From Pavlovales sp. CCMP2436 (taxonomy: Eukaryota; Haptophyta; Pavlovophyceae; Pavlovales): a stretch of 17,075 nt of DNA. The stretch covers positions 48,751 through 65,825 of the forward strand of contig MU631933.1 in the NCBI GenBank assembly GCA_026770615.1, written 5' to 3'. Position 1 is the stretch's first letter. Each line of letters begins with the position of its first letter. Made by a program: the position numbers and the translations under genes. This document shows positions 7,266 through 14,505 of the stretch, one piece after another. Under the pieces are notes generated by a model. That model saw only the letters and a list, made by a program, of their open reading frames with translations, was not told where the DNA came from and searched no databases.

Positions 7266-8699
7266 TCAATAACTAATTGGCGCTGCGATATATTTATGAT
7301 AAGGATTCAAGCTGGCGTCTGACTGTTCTGAATGTTGTGCTGGTCTGAGCGCTATATATATATATTTATATATATCGGCGTATCCAACATTTGCAGTTAC
7401 GATGTTCTGAAATTCCTTGCGGAACGCGACGAGGTTGGGATCGTAGTCATGCTCTCTACAGAAGCGTTGTTTATATTCCTTCAGCGAGCTCATTGAAATA
7501 TATTGACCTGGGCATGGCACCAGGACCTCTGCTACAAAGTGGACAAGAGGGTCGTTATCTTGCTGCACCTTCGAGCCCACATCGGCGCGGCGCGGGTAGT
7601 ACTTGGCCAGAATGTTGGGCATGATGCCGTCCGACTTGTAGCGCACCGCAAGCTCGCGGTAGGCTTTGCTGCAGCGCAGGAGGATCTGCACCTGCACGGT
7701 AGGGTCCTTGAGCTCGGCGGTGAGCTGGCTGTTGCAGAGAGGTGGTTTCTTGGAAAAGTCAAAGTATACGATGCGGCGCGTCATCTGGCCCTGGTCGTCC
7801 TGCCAGTTGGGGACCACATTGGCCACGAGCATAAAGGGAGCGATCCATTGCAGCGTTCTACGGCCACCATATTTCACATTGATTTCTACCCGCTCGCCAT
7901 TGATAATCTTGTGCAGATCGGTCTGAGACAGGTTGGACATCAGGTCCTTGTCCACGTCTGCGGCAATAACTACGCTCGAATTAACAAGCGACTCGAAAGG
8001 AAATTTCTTCTCGATCGTGTTGGAGATATAACCAATCTGCGCTGGCGAGTATCCTGCGTTGATCACGGTCGTCTTGCCAGAGCCGCCCACACCAATTAGC
8101 ATGAGGCATGCCCGCCAAGTGTCATAGCGCCCAACCGGGAATAGCAGGCGGCCGAGCATGCCCAGTAACAATTCCTCCTCTGCGGGCTCCCATTCTTGCA
8201 GGCCAATTATGGAATCGAGCTGTGGCGTGGCATGCACAGTACCAGACAGAAGCCACGCGGGATCAAAGTCCATTTCAAATCGTTTTTTTGCACATGCCGT
8301 TGGTGCGCAAAAATATTCGATAAACGTCGTGAACGTCGACTCGTATAGATTCAGTACGCCGTTGGCGAACACGTATTCGCCCGAGTAAGTGGGCACGTTT
8401 GGAAACTCTATATTGCCGTGGATGGCGACAGCAATGCCGATGGCGTTGCATGCGGCGCTTCTGGCATAGGACTGTATCTCCGATCCGGGACCACCCATCA
8501 TATACACTGCATTTGCGAGCGGCACCGCAGTATCACTGCCGCCATAATTTTCACGGCTCAGAAGGACTGTATCGCCGGATCCTAAGCCTGAGCGTTTGGC
8601 TTCGGTGGCTTCGGCAATGATGGCGCAGCAAGGGCGATTTGGGGCCCGGGTCCGAGGTGGCGGGGCCGTCCACTGAAAGTCGTTAACGTCGACGCGGAA
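7266..8699 (-). CDS. Virus-type superfamily 3 helicase (D5-like), endogenous and damaged
   Basis: The open minus-strand frame runs from just after a TAG (8702-8700) to TGA at 7266. Counting from the GTG codon at 8525: residues ~50-70 resemble a D5_N motif (VFANGVLNLYESTFTTF). Walker A is GVGGSGKTT (145-153) with K151, Walker B-like VVIAADVDKD 185-194, and motif C/sensor Asn N236 in PFMLVANVVPNW. Candidate arginine fingers are R250/R251. This set defines SF3 helicases of DNA viruses and related elements (poxvirus D5/NCLDV, virophage and Polinton-like lineages), which are hexameric helicases used in genome replication. No viral neighbour (capsid, ATPase, polymerase) is in the window, so an isolated endogenous viral fragment is inferred. 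There is no in-frame ATG before MMGG (residues 9-12 from the GTG). About 58 coding-like residues precede the GTG. The last ~35 residues come from a (TA)n run and an interspersed repeat, so the native C-terminus is lost. Confidence 0.8.
   Translation of the reverse strand, partial: FRVDVNDFQWTAPPPRTRAPNRPCCAIIAEATEAKRSGLGSGDTVLLSRENYGGSDTAVPLANAVYMMGGPGSEIQSYARSAACNAIGIAVAIHGNIEFPNVPTYSGEYVFANGVLNLYESTFTTFIEYFCAPTACAKKRFEMDFDPAWLLSGTVHATPQLDSIIGLQEWEPAEEELLLGMLGRLLFPVGRYDTWRACLMLIGVGGSGKTTVINAGYSPAQIGYISNTIEKKFPFESLVNSSVVIAADVDKDLMSNLSQTDLHKIINGERVEINVKYGGRRTLQWIAPFMLVANVVPNWQDDQGQMTRRIVYFDFSKKPPLCNSQLTAELKDPTVQVQILLRCSKAYRELAVRYKSDGIMPNILAKYYPRRADVGSKVQQDNDPLVHFVAEVLVPCPGQYISMSSLKEYKQRFCREHDYDPNLVAFRKEFQNIVTANVGYADIYKYIYIALRPAQHSEQSDASLNPYHKYIAAPISY
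7296..7352 (+). repeat. 55-bp interspersed repeat, copy 2 (inside the helicase 3' end)
   Basis: ATGATAAGGATTCAAGCTGG and the following CGTCTGACTGTTCTGAATG match the copies at 6027-6080 and 16834-16890. It is followed by (TA)n at 7353-7375. On the minus strand it supplies the helicase tail residues around AQHSEQSDASLNPYH. Confidence 0.85.
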
Positions 8700-9009
8700 C
8701 TAAGAGAATGCGCGGGGCAGCGGCAGGCCCTTGAAGTCGAAATCCGAATTAGTGGTGCGATTCCGCACTGGGGAGGGGGGAAAGTGGTGGCCGGGACGAA
8801 GTAGACACTGGCCACCCCTGCGCGCTAAGTGTCGATAGCTGATGTCAAATATAGCCCTCCTCGACGGTCGTAGCCCACCTCATGTGCCTCACAGGTGCGT
8901 CTAGGGTTGACAACATACATGATGTAACTAACTTTTCCGATTCTCAGCGTTCGTTATTCGGAAGCGAAAAGAAAGTCATGGTTCCCGAAGTGACACGGAA
9001 GAGCTAGTT

Positions 9010-9050
9010 GCAGATTCGTAAATGGGGCGCCGCCCCATTCACAAATCTGC
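9010..9050. repeat. Near-perfect 20-bp palindrome (hairpin)
   Basis: The left arm GCAGATTCGTAAATGGGGCG (9010-9029) pairs with 9031-9050 at 18 of 20 positions with a single base between the arms. The flanks AGTT and AACT extend it weakly. It could be a cruciform, or a MITE or viral terminus relic. No gene overlaps it. Confidence 0.8.
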
Positions 9051-9270
9051 ATCTAACTCTTCTTTCCCCCTTCCGGTTCGTGAGTTGTTCCGGCCGATTT
9101 TCACCAGACTTTTTTCGAATTTCCCCCTGGACTGGCCACAATTCGGATTTTGACCCCTGTAGCGCTGCTTCAGGTTATGCGTGAAGTAGTACATGACGTA
9201 CGGGGACGGCGGCGGGTATTTATAAGCGAGTGTGGCGGCGGGTAGTTGAATTGGCGCTGCACTGCCAGGA

Positions 9271-9390
9271 TGTAGACTGGTGTAGACTGTTGTAGACGGC
9301 ACGAGTCTAGTCCACATTATTTGATCAGTATGCGTCTCTATCCCGTCAGTATGCGTGGTGTAGAGGTGTAGACGGTGTTATGGTGTAGAC
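9271..9390 (+). repeat. TGTAGAC repeat cluster
   Basis: TGTAGAC occurs at 9271, 9281 and 9291, exactly 10 bp apart, and again near 9367 and 9382, with TGTAGAGG at about 9359. CAGTATGCGT occurs twice between them (about 9327 and 9347). The cluster is ~270-380 bp upstream of the U-box start, so it is either a minisatellite or a phased binding-site array. Confidence 0.7.
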
Positions 9391-9653
9391 CTTTTTAAGA
9401 AAGCTAATGAAAAAAAACGAAGGAGGGCGCGACGGCCGCACCTGCGCGCCTCGAACGCGACGTGGTGACCTCGGGGTGCACCCTCTGCGCAAGCACCAGG
9501 CCCGCGCACAACCCACTGAGGCTGGTGGACCAACCAATTGGTCCAACCATAATGGGAATCTTGATTTGAGATTTCCAGAGACCTGATGACTCTCGCGCCG
9601 TGCGGTCGAGACTCGAGAGGCGAGGGGCCTCCAGTTCGTCGCGAGGGACCTCC

Positions 9654-9836
9654 ATGGCGGCGCTCCAGCGCGCGCTGCCCGTCATGAGCGCAGCGCCACC
9701 GTGCATCTGCCCGCTCACGCTCGAGCCACCGAAGGAGCCGGTGACCACCCCGTGCGGCCACACGTTCGAGCGCGCGGCCCTGGAGATGCACCGCACGGTC
9801 GCCCACGCTGGCGGGACGCTGTGCCACGATACGCAA
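9654..9836 (+). pseudogene. U-box domain, 5' part of a U-box/kinase gene, frame broken near its end
   Basis: From ATG 9654 the frame gives a U-box start: CICPLTLEPPKEPVTTPCGH (residues ~17-36), then TFERAALE. U-boxes recruit E2 enzymes for ubiquitin ligation. The second half does not read cleanly. After LEMHRTVAHAGGTLCHD the frame moves away, while the kinase frame picks up the expected last U-box helix as IRNMIESWEQM (from about 9829). About a dozen residues normally found between these blocks are missing. So U-box and kinase were one protein, but a small deletion or frameshift now separates them, or an unusual tiny intron does. The loss of the canonical CPxCRxPL block makes a functional U-box unlikely. 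Confidence 0.65.
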
Positions 9837-9837
9837 C

Positions 9838-10758
9838 ATGATCGAGAGCTGGGAGCAGATGCGCCAGCAGGCGGAAGCGGTGGCGGCGGCGATGCCGACT
9901 TACCTCGCGGCGGACTTTGCAGTCTCGCCCGGTCTGCTTGGCCGCGGTAATTATGCCAAGGTGCGCCAGGCCACGCGGACGTTGGACGGGCTCGAGGTCG
10001 CCGTGAAGCAAGCCGACGTCGGGGACGACGCAGCGCGGCGGGCCACGCGGCGCGAGCTAGCCGCCTTGCACCGACTGAGCCACCCCCACGTCGTGCAGCT
10101 GCTGGGCACGGTGGACCACGCAGAGGACCGCGAGCTCTGGCTCGTGCTCGAGCTGGCGGAGCACGGCTCGCTGCGTGCGCTGCTCGGAGACGGGCTAGCT
10201 CGCCGTCGCGCATTCGGCGACGAGCACGCGCTGCCAGGCGCGACGCGCACATTCTACCGGCTCGCGGGCGAGATCGCGTGCGCCCTCGCCTTCCTGCACA
10301 GGCGCGGGGTGGCGCACGGCGACGTGAAGCCGGAGAACGTGCTCGTGTTCGCCGGCGGCAAGTCAAAGCTTGCCGAGTTTGGCCTGGCCGCCATCGTGCA
10401 GACCATGGCAAGCTCGGTGGGGAGCACGACAGGGGCCCGGGGCTCCGCAGGGTACATGGCCCCGGAGGTCGCGCGCGGCGAGTCGCGCCCCTATCCTGCG
10501 GCGGATGTGTTCGGTGCGGGAATCCTGCTCGCGGAGATGCTCTCGGCAGAGCCGCCGTGGAGTCACATGGCCAACCCCAACCCTATGGCGCTGTCGCTCG
10601 CGATCGCCAGCGGCCAGTGACCAGCGCTCTCGCAAGGTACTCCGGAGCTGCGCGCGCTGATCTCGCGCGCGTGGGCGGGCGACGCAGTCGCGCGTCCGGA
10701 GGCGGCGGTTCTGCACTTCGAGCTGCGATTGATGGCAGCGGACGGCGTCGGAGGGGAC
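9838..10758 (+). pseudogene. Protein kinase domain with EFG motif and an in-frame TGA
   Basis: A Ser/Thr or TKL-like kinase fold is read from 9838: P-loop GRGNYAKV (35-42), K57 in VAVK, C-helix Glu in RRELAAL, catalytic loop HGDVKPEN (160-167, HGD in place of HRD), then EFG (E180) where DFG binds Mg. APE and DVFGAGILLAEML follow. The frame stops at TGA 10618-10620 (codon 261). It continues in the same frame with PALSQGTPELRALISRAW and later ARPEAA, which is the normal end of a kinase domain. The TGA sits where family members have Arg in the G-x-RP motif, one C-to-T change from CGA. The exon ends at GAC before GTAAGT (10759). Missing DFG Asp plus the stop suggest a dying kinase or, if read through, a pseudokinase. 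Confidence 0.8.
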
Positions 10759-10928
10759 GTAAGTAGCGCCGCCCGGCCCGCCTGCGCCTGCCCTCGACGT
10801 TGTTCACAAGTTGCATACATACTCAACATAACCCCCCCCCCCCAAATTGCACACCATTCTCTGCCCCATGTCACACCCGTCGCTACCCATTTCACACCCG
10901 TATCTGCCCTATGTCGGTGTGCCATCAG
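10759..10928 (+). other. Intron 1 of the U-box/kinase gene, with ~21-bp repeats
   Basis: Donor GTAAGT and acceptor CATCAG bound 170 nt. The second half consists of three units of a ~21-bp repeat of the type TTTCACACCCGTATCTGCCC + TAT. It also holds a C10 run. Removal joins GAC to GCT in phase 0. Confidence 0.65.
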
Positions 10929-11601
10929 GCTGCTGCTGCGCATGCTGTTGCGCAGGCGCAGGTGCAGGCGCAGGCGCTGGCGGTGCAGGCGGCGCGCGAC
11001 CAGGCTGCTGCTGCACTGGCGGCTGCGGAGGTACAGGCGCGCCATATCACACCCGTCACTGCCTTATGCGTCAAACCCGTTTCTGCCCTATTTCACACCC
11101 GTATCTACCTATTTCACATCGCCACAGGCTGCTGCTGCACATGCCGCTGCACACCAGGCACTGCCCTATTCAGACCCGTCTGCCTCATTTCACACCCGTC
11201 TCTGCCCTATATCATACGCGACCAGGCTGCTGCTGCACAGGCGCAGGCGCAGGTGGCGCGCGACCAGGCTGCTGCTGCAGCAGCTGTGCAGGTACAACCG
11301 CGCCACCAGGCTGTAGAGGTGACTAAACTCACTCCTCCCGTTTCTACCTCCTCACTAGCGCCATGTTACTGAATAATATAACGCGCAGGCCGGCGAGATC
11401 GCTAGGTTGAACGAGGAGCAGCGTCGCATCGCCCTCAAGCACGAGGCGGATGTGCATGAGCTTCGCAAGCAGATGGCGGTGTGCGCTTTGCTTAGTTGTA
11501 CAGTATTTGTAAAGCTGCTCATCTGTATATTAGCCATTGTTATATTTAAAAAACCAGCGATGAAGATAACGACTATAAGTATACTGTACAACCGAGTATA
11601 A
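10929..11601 (+). CDS. 3' exons of the U-box/kinase gene: Ala/Gln-rich coiled coil and hydrophobic tail
   Basis: Four exons fit in phase 0: 10929-11030, 11128-11157, 11226-11318 and 11389-11601. Introns are 11031-11127 (GTACAG...CACAG), 11158-11225 (GC donor, ...CCAG) and 11319-11388 (GTGACT...CGCAG). All inner intron lengths (97, 68, 70) are not multiples of three, so the continuous heptad-like frame appears only after removal. The exons encode AAAAHAVAQAQVQAQALAV, repeated ARDQAAAA, then AGEIARLNEEQRRIALKHEA and HELRKQM: a long alpha-helical coiled coil. The last ~45 residues contain ALLSCTVFVKLLICILAIVI (about 11486-11545), which could be a membrane anchor, then a basic end and TAA. The AT-rich tail may instead be 3' UTR. 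Link to the kinase rests on the GTAAGT donor and common phase. Confidence 0.5.
11031..11127 (+). other. Intron 2 with ~21-bp repeats
   Basis: 97 nt from GTACAG to GCCACAG. It is almost wholly built from three to four units of the ACACCCGTNTCTGCCCTAT type repeat. Confidence 0.6.
11158..11225 (+). other. Intron 3 with ~21-bp repeats, possible GC-AG intron
   Basis: 68 nt between CAG and GCTGCTGCTGC. It starts GCACTG, so a GC donor would be needed, and ends CGCGACCAG. It contains two and a half units of the same repeat. Because the bases before the acceptor (CGCGACCAG) also occur in exons, the exact border is uncertain. Confidence 0.45.
11319..11388 (+). other. Intron 4 (70 nt)
   Basis: GTGACT donor, pyrimidine-rich middle, branch-like TTACTGA and acceptor GCGCAG. 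Unlike introns 1-3 it carries only a faint trace of the repeat (CTCCCGTTTCTACCTC). Confidence 0.6.
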
Positions 11602-11922
11602 CCGACTATTTAGCTAGTATTTGTAATTTATCAAATACGGTATTACAATGTGCGAAGACAATTCAATGACAGAAATACAATGTGTGAATACAATAGTTGT
11701 ACAGTATTCATGAAGTTTTTTTTTCATTATTCCTTGGTATACATCACTATTTCAATTGGAAGTGACGGCATCACGTGACTTTCATGCGTAACACATGTGA
11801 CTGTAGCTCTTTGTAAAATCCGTCACTCCCTATGTTATTTACACCCGTCACTGCATGAGCGTTGCTTAAAATAACAGTAACATCTTTATTATAATGCTCG
11901 CGTCCGGACCGCGACACATAAG
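11602..11922. other. AT-rich spacer between kinase and LRR genes
   Basis: No gene is supported. One degenerate unit of the intron repeat (CCCTATGTTATTTACACCCG, then TCACTGC) lies at about 11827-11855. TTGTACAGTATT occurs at about 11502 and 11697. TTTATTATAATG near 11885 could be a promoter element or a start region for the LRR gene. Confidence 0.4.
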
Positions 11923-12399
11923 GTGGCAGCGGCAACAGCAACAGCAGCGGCAACAGCAGCAGTCACCGGCGTGCGCGCGCTTGGGGCGCTCGCCGCCGCG
12001 GAGGGCCGCCCGGTGCAGGAGCTGCTCGCCGCAGATAACCTGATCCTCTACAACCTCGAGGGCCTGGACGCGGCCGTGCTGAGAGATGGCCTGCGGCATC
12101 TGCTCGCGGTCAACGCGTCGCTGACCGAGCTCGTGCTCTACAAGAACAAGATCGGGGACGTGGGCGCGGTCGGGCTCGGCAAGGCGCTCGAGGTCAACGC
12201 GTCGCTGACCATACTCTGGCTCGACGGCAACCAGATCGGCGACGCGGGCGCGGTTGGCCTCGGCAAGGCGCTCGAGGTCAACGGGTCGCGATCCAAGCTC
12301 GAGCTCCGCTGCAACGAGATCGGGGACGCGTCCAAGTCGGCCATCCGGACTGCCTGGCTCATCAAGCCTGGTCGCGAGGCGTCCGAACTGTATTTATAA
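11923..12399 (+). CDS. RNI-type leucine-rich repeat protein (5' end uncertain)
   Basis: The frame (158 codons) begins at a GTG after an upstream stop at 11878. No in-frame ATG exists. An ATG at 11894 is one base out of frame, so the start is either in an upstream exon or lost by a frameshift. After an Ala/Thr-rich head, LRRs of 28 residues start at about residues 66, 94 and 122 with SLTELVLYKNKIGDVGAVGL, then GKALEVNA. This is the ribonuclease-inhibitor-like class found in NLR-type and many protist proteins. The last repeat is degenerate (KLELRCNEIGD) and the chain ends SELYL then TAA. The protein is short for the class, which usually has many repeats. It likely mediates protein contacts; partner unknown. 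Its 3' third is part of a tandem duplication. Confidence 0.65.
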   Translation: MAAATATAAATAAVTGVRALGALAAAEGRPVQELLAADNLILYNLEGLDAAVLRDGLRHLLAVNASLTELVLYKNKIGDVGAVGLGKALEVNASLTILWLDGNQIGDAGAVGLGKALEVNGSRSKLELRCNEIGDASKSAIRTAWLIKPGREASELYL

Positions 12400-13097
12400 A
12401 TGTCGCGTGTATCTCGCATCAATCTCGGCGTTAATATTACGCATTCTCCGTATCTAAAATGTAAAACTTTAATTTTCAACGACGCCGCTGACCAAGCTCG
12501 GCCTCGAGAGCACCAGGTTTGGCAAGGAGTCTCGAGTCGGCCATCCGGACTGCCTGGCTCTCCAAGCCTGGTCGCCAGTCCGGCCTGCTTTTTTAAATTT
12601 GGGCGAAAATGGTCAGCACCTTTGCTGACCACGCTCAACCTCCGCGTCAACCAGATCGGCGACTCGGGCGCGATCGGCCTCGCCAAGGCGCTCGAGGTCA
12701 ACTCGCTGACCACGCTCGACCTCAACTGCAACCAGATCGGTGACAAGGGCGCGGTCGGCCTCGGCAAGGCGCTCGAGGTGAACGCGTGCTGACCACGCTC
12801 TGGCTCGACAACAACAATTTCGGAGGCGCGTCCAAGTCGGCCATCCGGACTGCCTTGCTCTTCAAGCCTGGTCGCGAGGCGTCCGCACTGTATTTATAAA
12901 TGTCGCGTGTATCTCGCATTAATCTCCGCGTTAATATTACGCATTCTCCGTATCTAAAATGTAAAACTTTAATTTTCAACGACGCCGCTGACCAAGCTCG
13001 GCCGCGAGAGCACCAGGTTTGGCAAGGAGTCTGAGTCGTCCATCCGGACTGCCTGGCTCTTCAAACCTGGTCGCCAGTCCGGCCTGCTTTTCAAAAT
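12328..13097 (+). repeat. 500-bp tandem duplication of the LRR gene 3' region
   Basis: 12328-12600 and 12828-13097 align base for base at an offset of exactly 500 bp for about 200 bp, with only a few substitutions, then with a 1-bp deletion near 13033. Within each unit a ~45-bp string (GTCGGCCATCCGGACTGCCT onward) also recurs 200 bp later, so it occurs four times, near 12335, 12535, 12835 and 13034. The low divergence suggests a recent event. Confidence 0.85.
12604..12899 (+). pseudogene. Duplicated LRR gene copy, frameshifted
   Basis: The frame from about 12620 reads LTTLNLRVNQIGDSGAIGLA and a second LRR with NQIGDKGAVGLGKALEVNA. It then hits TGA at 12790. Compared with the other repeats, TCGCTG has become TGCTG, a one-base loss. 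The shifted frame carries on as LTTLWLDNNNFGGASKSAIR and ends in ALYL and TAA (12897) like the first copy. Upstream it is fused to the duplicated 3' flank of copy 1. It has no start of its own and is best read as a broken tandem copy. Confidence 0.7.
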
Positions 13098-13180
13098 TTG
13101 ACCATTGGACCAGTCTTTCCAGCCGTTTTTAGCTGTTTTTAGCCCACAGAAGACTCGTCGCCTCTAACAGAACGTGCAGA

Positions 13181-13725
13181 ATGATTCAGACTGGGACAGG
13201 TCGTCCCATACCAATTTTCAATTATCAATGGCGTAGTGCCGATTGGGAGCGTTTGCTCGGTGCGCGCGATGACGAGCGCACGCCTGCGCCACGCGCTACG
13301 TTCGCCTTGTGGCGGCGACGAGGAGATCGTCCAACACCAGCGAGCGCGTCCCCATCCCCACTCACGCCGCGGGCGGCTCGCGCAATGTTCCGCAAGCGCG
13401 GCCAGGAACGATGGAGCGCGCTCGTGTCTGCGAGCACGTCCCACGCGCTCGATGCTACCAGCAGTGGCAGCCCATAGATATCTCGAGCCTCGACGACGGG
13501 GCCGTGCTTCCCGTCGTCATCGAGATTGACCTGGCGCTCGTCTGCGGTGGCGGGCAGGAGCCCGTCCTCATCTCGATGGTCGACCTGGGCTCCTGTCCGG
13601 CAAGCCTGCGGATCATCCGCGCCGCCATCTCCAAGACTGCGGACCTCGTGGCCCTCGGGTTGCGCGCCTCGATATCGTCACGCCTTCTCGTGATCGACTC
13701 CGCCGAATGGCTTCGAGGGTGGTGA
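13181..13725 (+). CDS. Unrecognised coding region, probably with a frame switch
   Basis: Two frames look coding in turn. From ATG 13181, MIQTGTGRPIPIFNYQWRSA and DWERLLGARDDER reads well until about 13320. From about 13455 to 13710 the frame begun at 13309 reads WQPIDISSLDDGAVLPVVIE and a hydrophobic block with ISMVDLGSCPASLRIIRAAI, then a short helix ending LLVIDSAEW and TGA at 13723. Which frame serves 13320-13450 is unclear, so an intron or a frameshift is likely. No known domain is recognised. The 3' 115 bp (about 13597-13717) is duplicated at 14030-14150 and in part at 14508-14558, and the stop lies inside the inverted-repeat element that follows. The original C-terminus is therefore likely lost. 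Confidence 0.4.
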
Positions 13726-14030
13726 AGGTTGGTGAAGATTGAAAAGAACCTTCACCATTCGTTCGCATACTGTGAGGCCTACTGCGGTCCTCTCATTTTG
13801 GTGAAGGATGAAGGATTTTCGCCCGAAAAGTATTTCGTGGGCGATTGACGGCCCGCTGGCCTATGGGGCGCCGTACTCGCAGATACAAAAAAATCTTTAC
13901 AACTTTTTAGAGAGAAATCCTTCACCCTTCACCAAAATGAGCAATCCGCAGTAGGCCCCTCAGTATGCAAACGAATGGTGAAGGTTCCGTTCAACCTTCA
14001 CCAACCTTCACCATCCTCGAAGCCATTCGG
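13703..14030. mobile_element. MITE-like element with ~110-bp terminal inverted repeats, copy 1
   Basis: The ends CCGAATGGCTTCGAGG (13703) and its complement (ending 14030) begin inverted arms of about 110 bp, running inward to TTTGGTGAAGGATGAAGGAT, roughly 90% matched by eye. Inside is about 100 bp with TATTTCGTGGGCGATTGACG and an A-rich run, no coding frame. GGTGAAGGTTGGTGAAG-like direct repeats lie at both tips. It is non-autonomous: no transposase is visible in the window. Family not recognised. Confidence 0.75.
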
Positions 14031-14140
14031 CAAGCCTGCGGATCATCCGCGCCGCCATCTCTGAGACTGCGGACCTCGTGGCCCTCGGGTTGCGCGCCTC
14101 GATATCGTCACGCCTTCTCGTGATCGACTCCGCCGAATCG
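14031..14140 (+). repeat. Duplicated gene segment between the two elements
   Basis: CAAGCCTGCGGATCATCCGC onward repeats 13600-13705 with one or two changes. A third, shorter and more diverged copy (CCTCGAGATCGTCACACCTT onward) sits at 14508-14558 after the second element. So gene segment and element alternate. Confidence 0.8.
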
Positions 14141-14505
14141 CGAATGGCTTCGAGGATGGTGAAAGTTGGTGAAGGTTGAAAAGAACCTTCACCATTTGTT
14201 CGCATACTGAGAGGCCTACTGCGGACTTCTAATTTTCATTTTGGTGAAGGATGAAGAATTTTCGCCAGAAAAGTATTTCGTGGGCGATTGACGTCCCGCT
14301 GGCCTACAGGGCGCCGTACTCGCAGATGAAAAAAAACCCTTAATTTTTTTTTATAGAGAATAAGAGAAATCCTTCATCCTTCACCGAAATGAGCAATCCG
14401 CAGTAATTATTATTAATAAGCCCCTCAGTATGCCCCTCAGTACGAATGATGAAGGTTCTTTTAAACCTTCACCAACCTTCACCAATATCCCTCATCCTCG
14501 AATGG
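14141..14505. mobile_element. MITE-like element with long terminal inverted repeats, copy 2
   Basis: It has the same layout as copy 1: CGAATGGCTTCGAGGATGGT at the left, the same inner block TATTTCGTGGGCGATTGACG, and inverted right arm ending CATCCTCGAATGG. It differs by small insertions (TTATTATTAATAA near 14406, ATATCCCT near 14486) and several substitutions, so the two copies have had time to diverge or came separately. Confidence 0.75.

Larger units (their letters stand above)
8700..9653. other. Spacer upstream of helicase and U-box/kinase genes
   Basis: 8703-8780 on the minus strand keeps the helicase frame past the TAG and still looks coding (TTNSDFDFKGLPLPRAFS), then loses character. 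8830-9000 shows nothing. A near-perfect palindrome lies at 9010-9050 and TGTAGAC repeats at 9271-9390; both are listed separately. 9400-9653 is GC-rich with no plus-strand frame before the U-box start. A short palindrome GGACCAACCAATTGGTCC is near 9528. Confidence 0.5.

Noticed and set aside
9039..9317. 92-codon minus-strand frame
   Set aside because: It overlaps the palindrome and the TGTAGAC repeats and shows no recognisable protein features.
9404..10411. 335-codon minus-strand frame opposite the U-box and kinase
   Set aside because: Arg/Ala/Pro-rich composition from high GC, no motifs. The sense strand has clear kinase motifs.
10840..11225. Regular ~21-bp repeats, possible CRISPR array
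   Set aside because: Units are head to tail without unique spacers and lie between exons of a eukaryotic gene.
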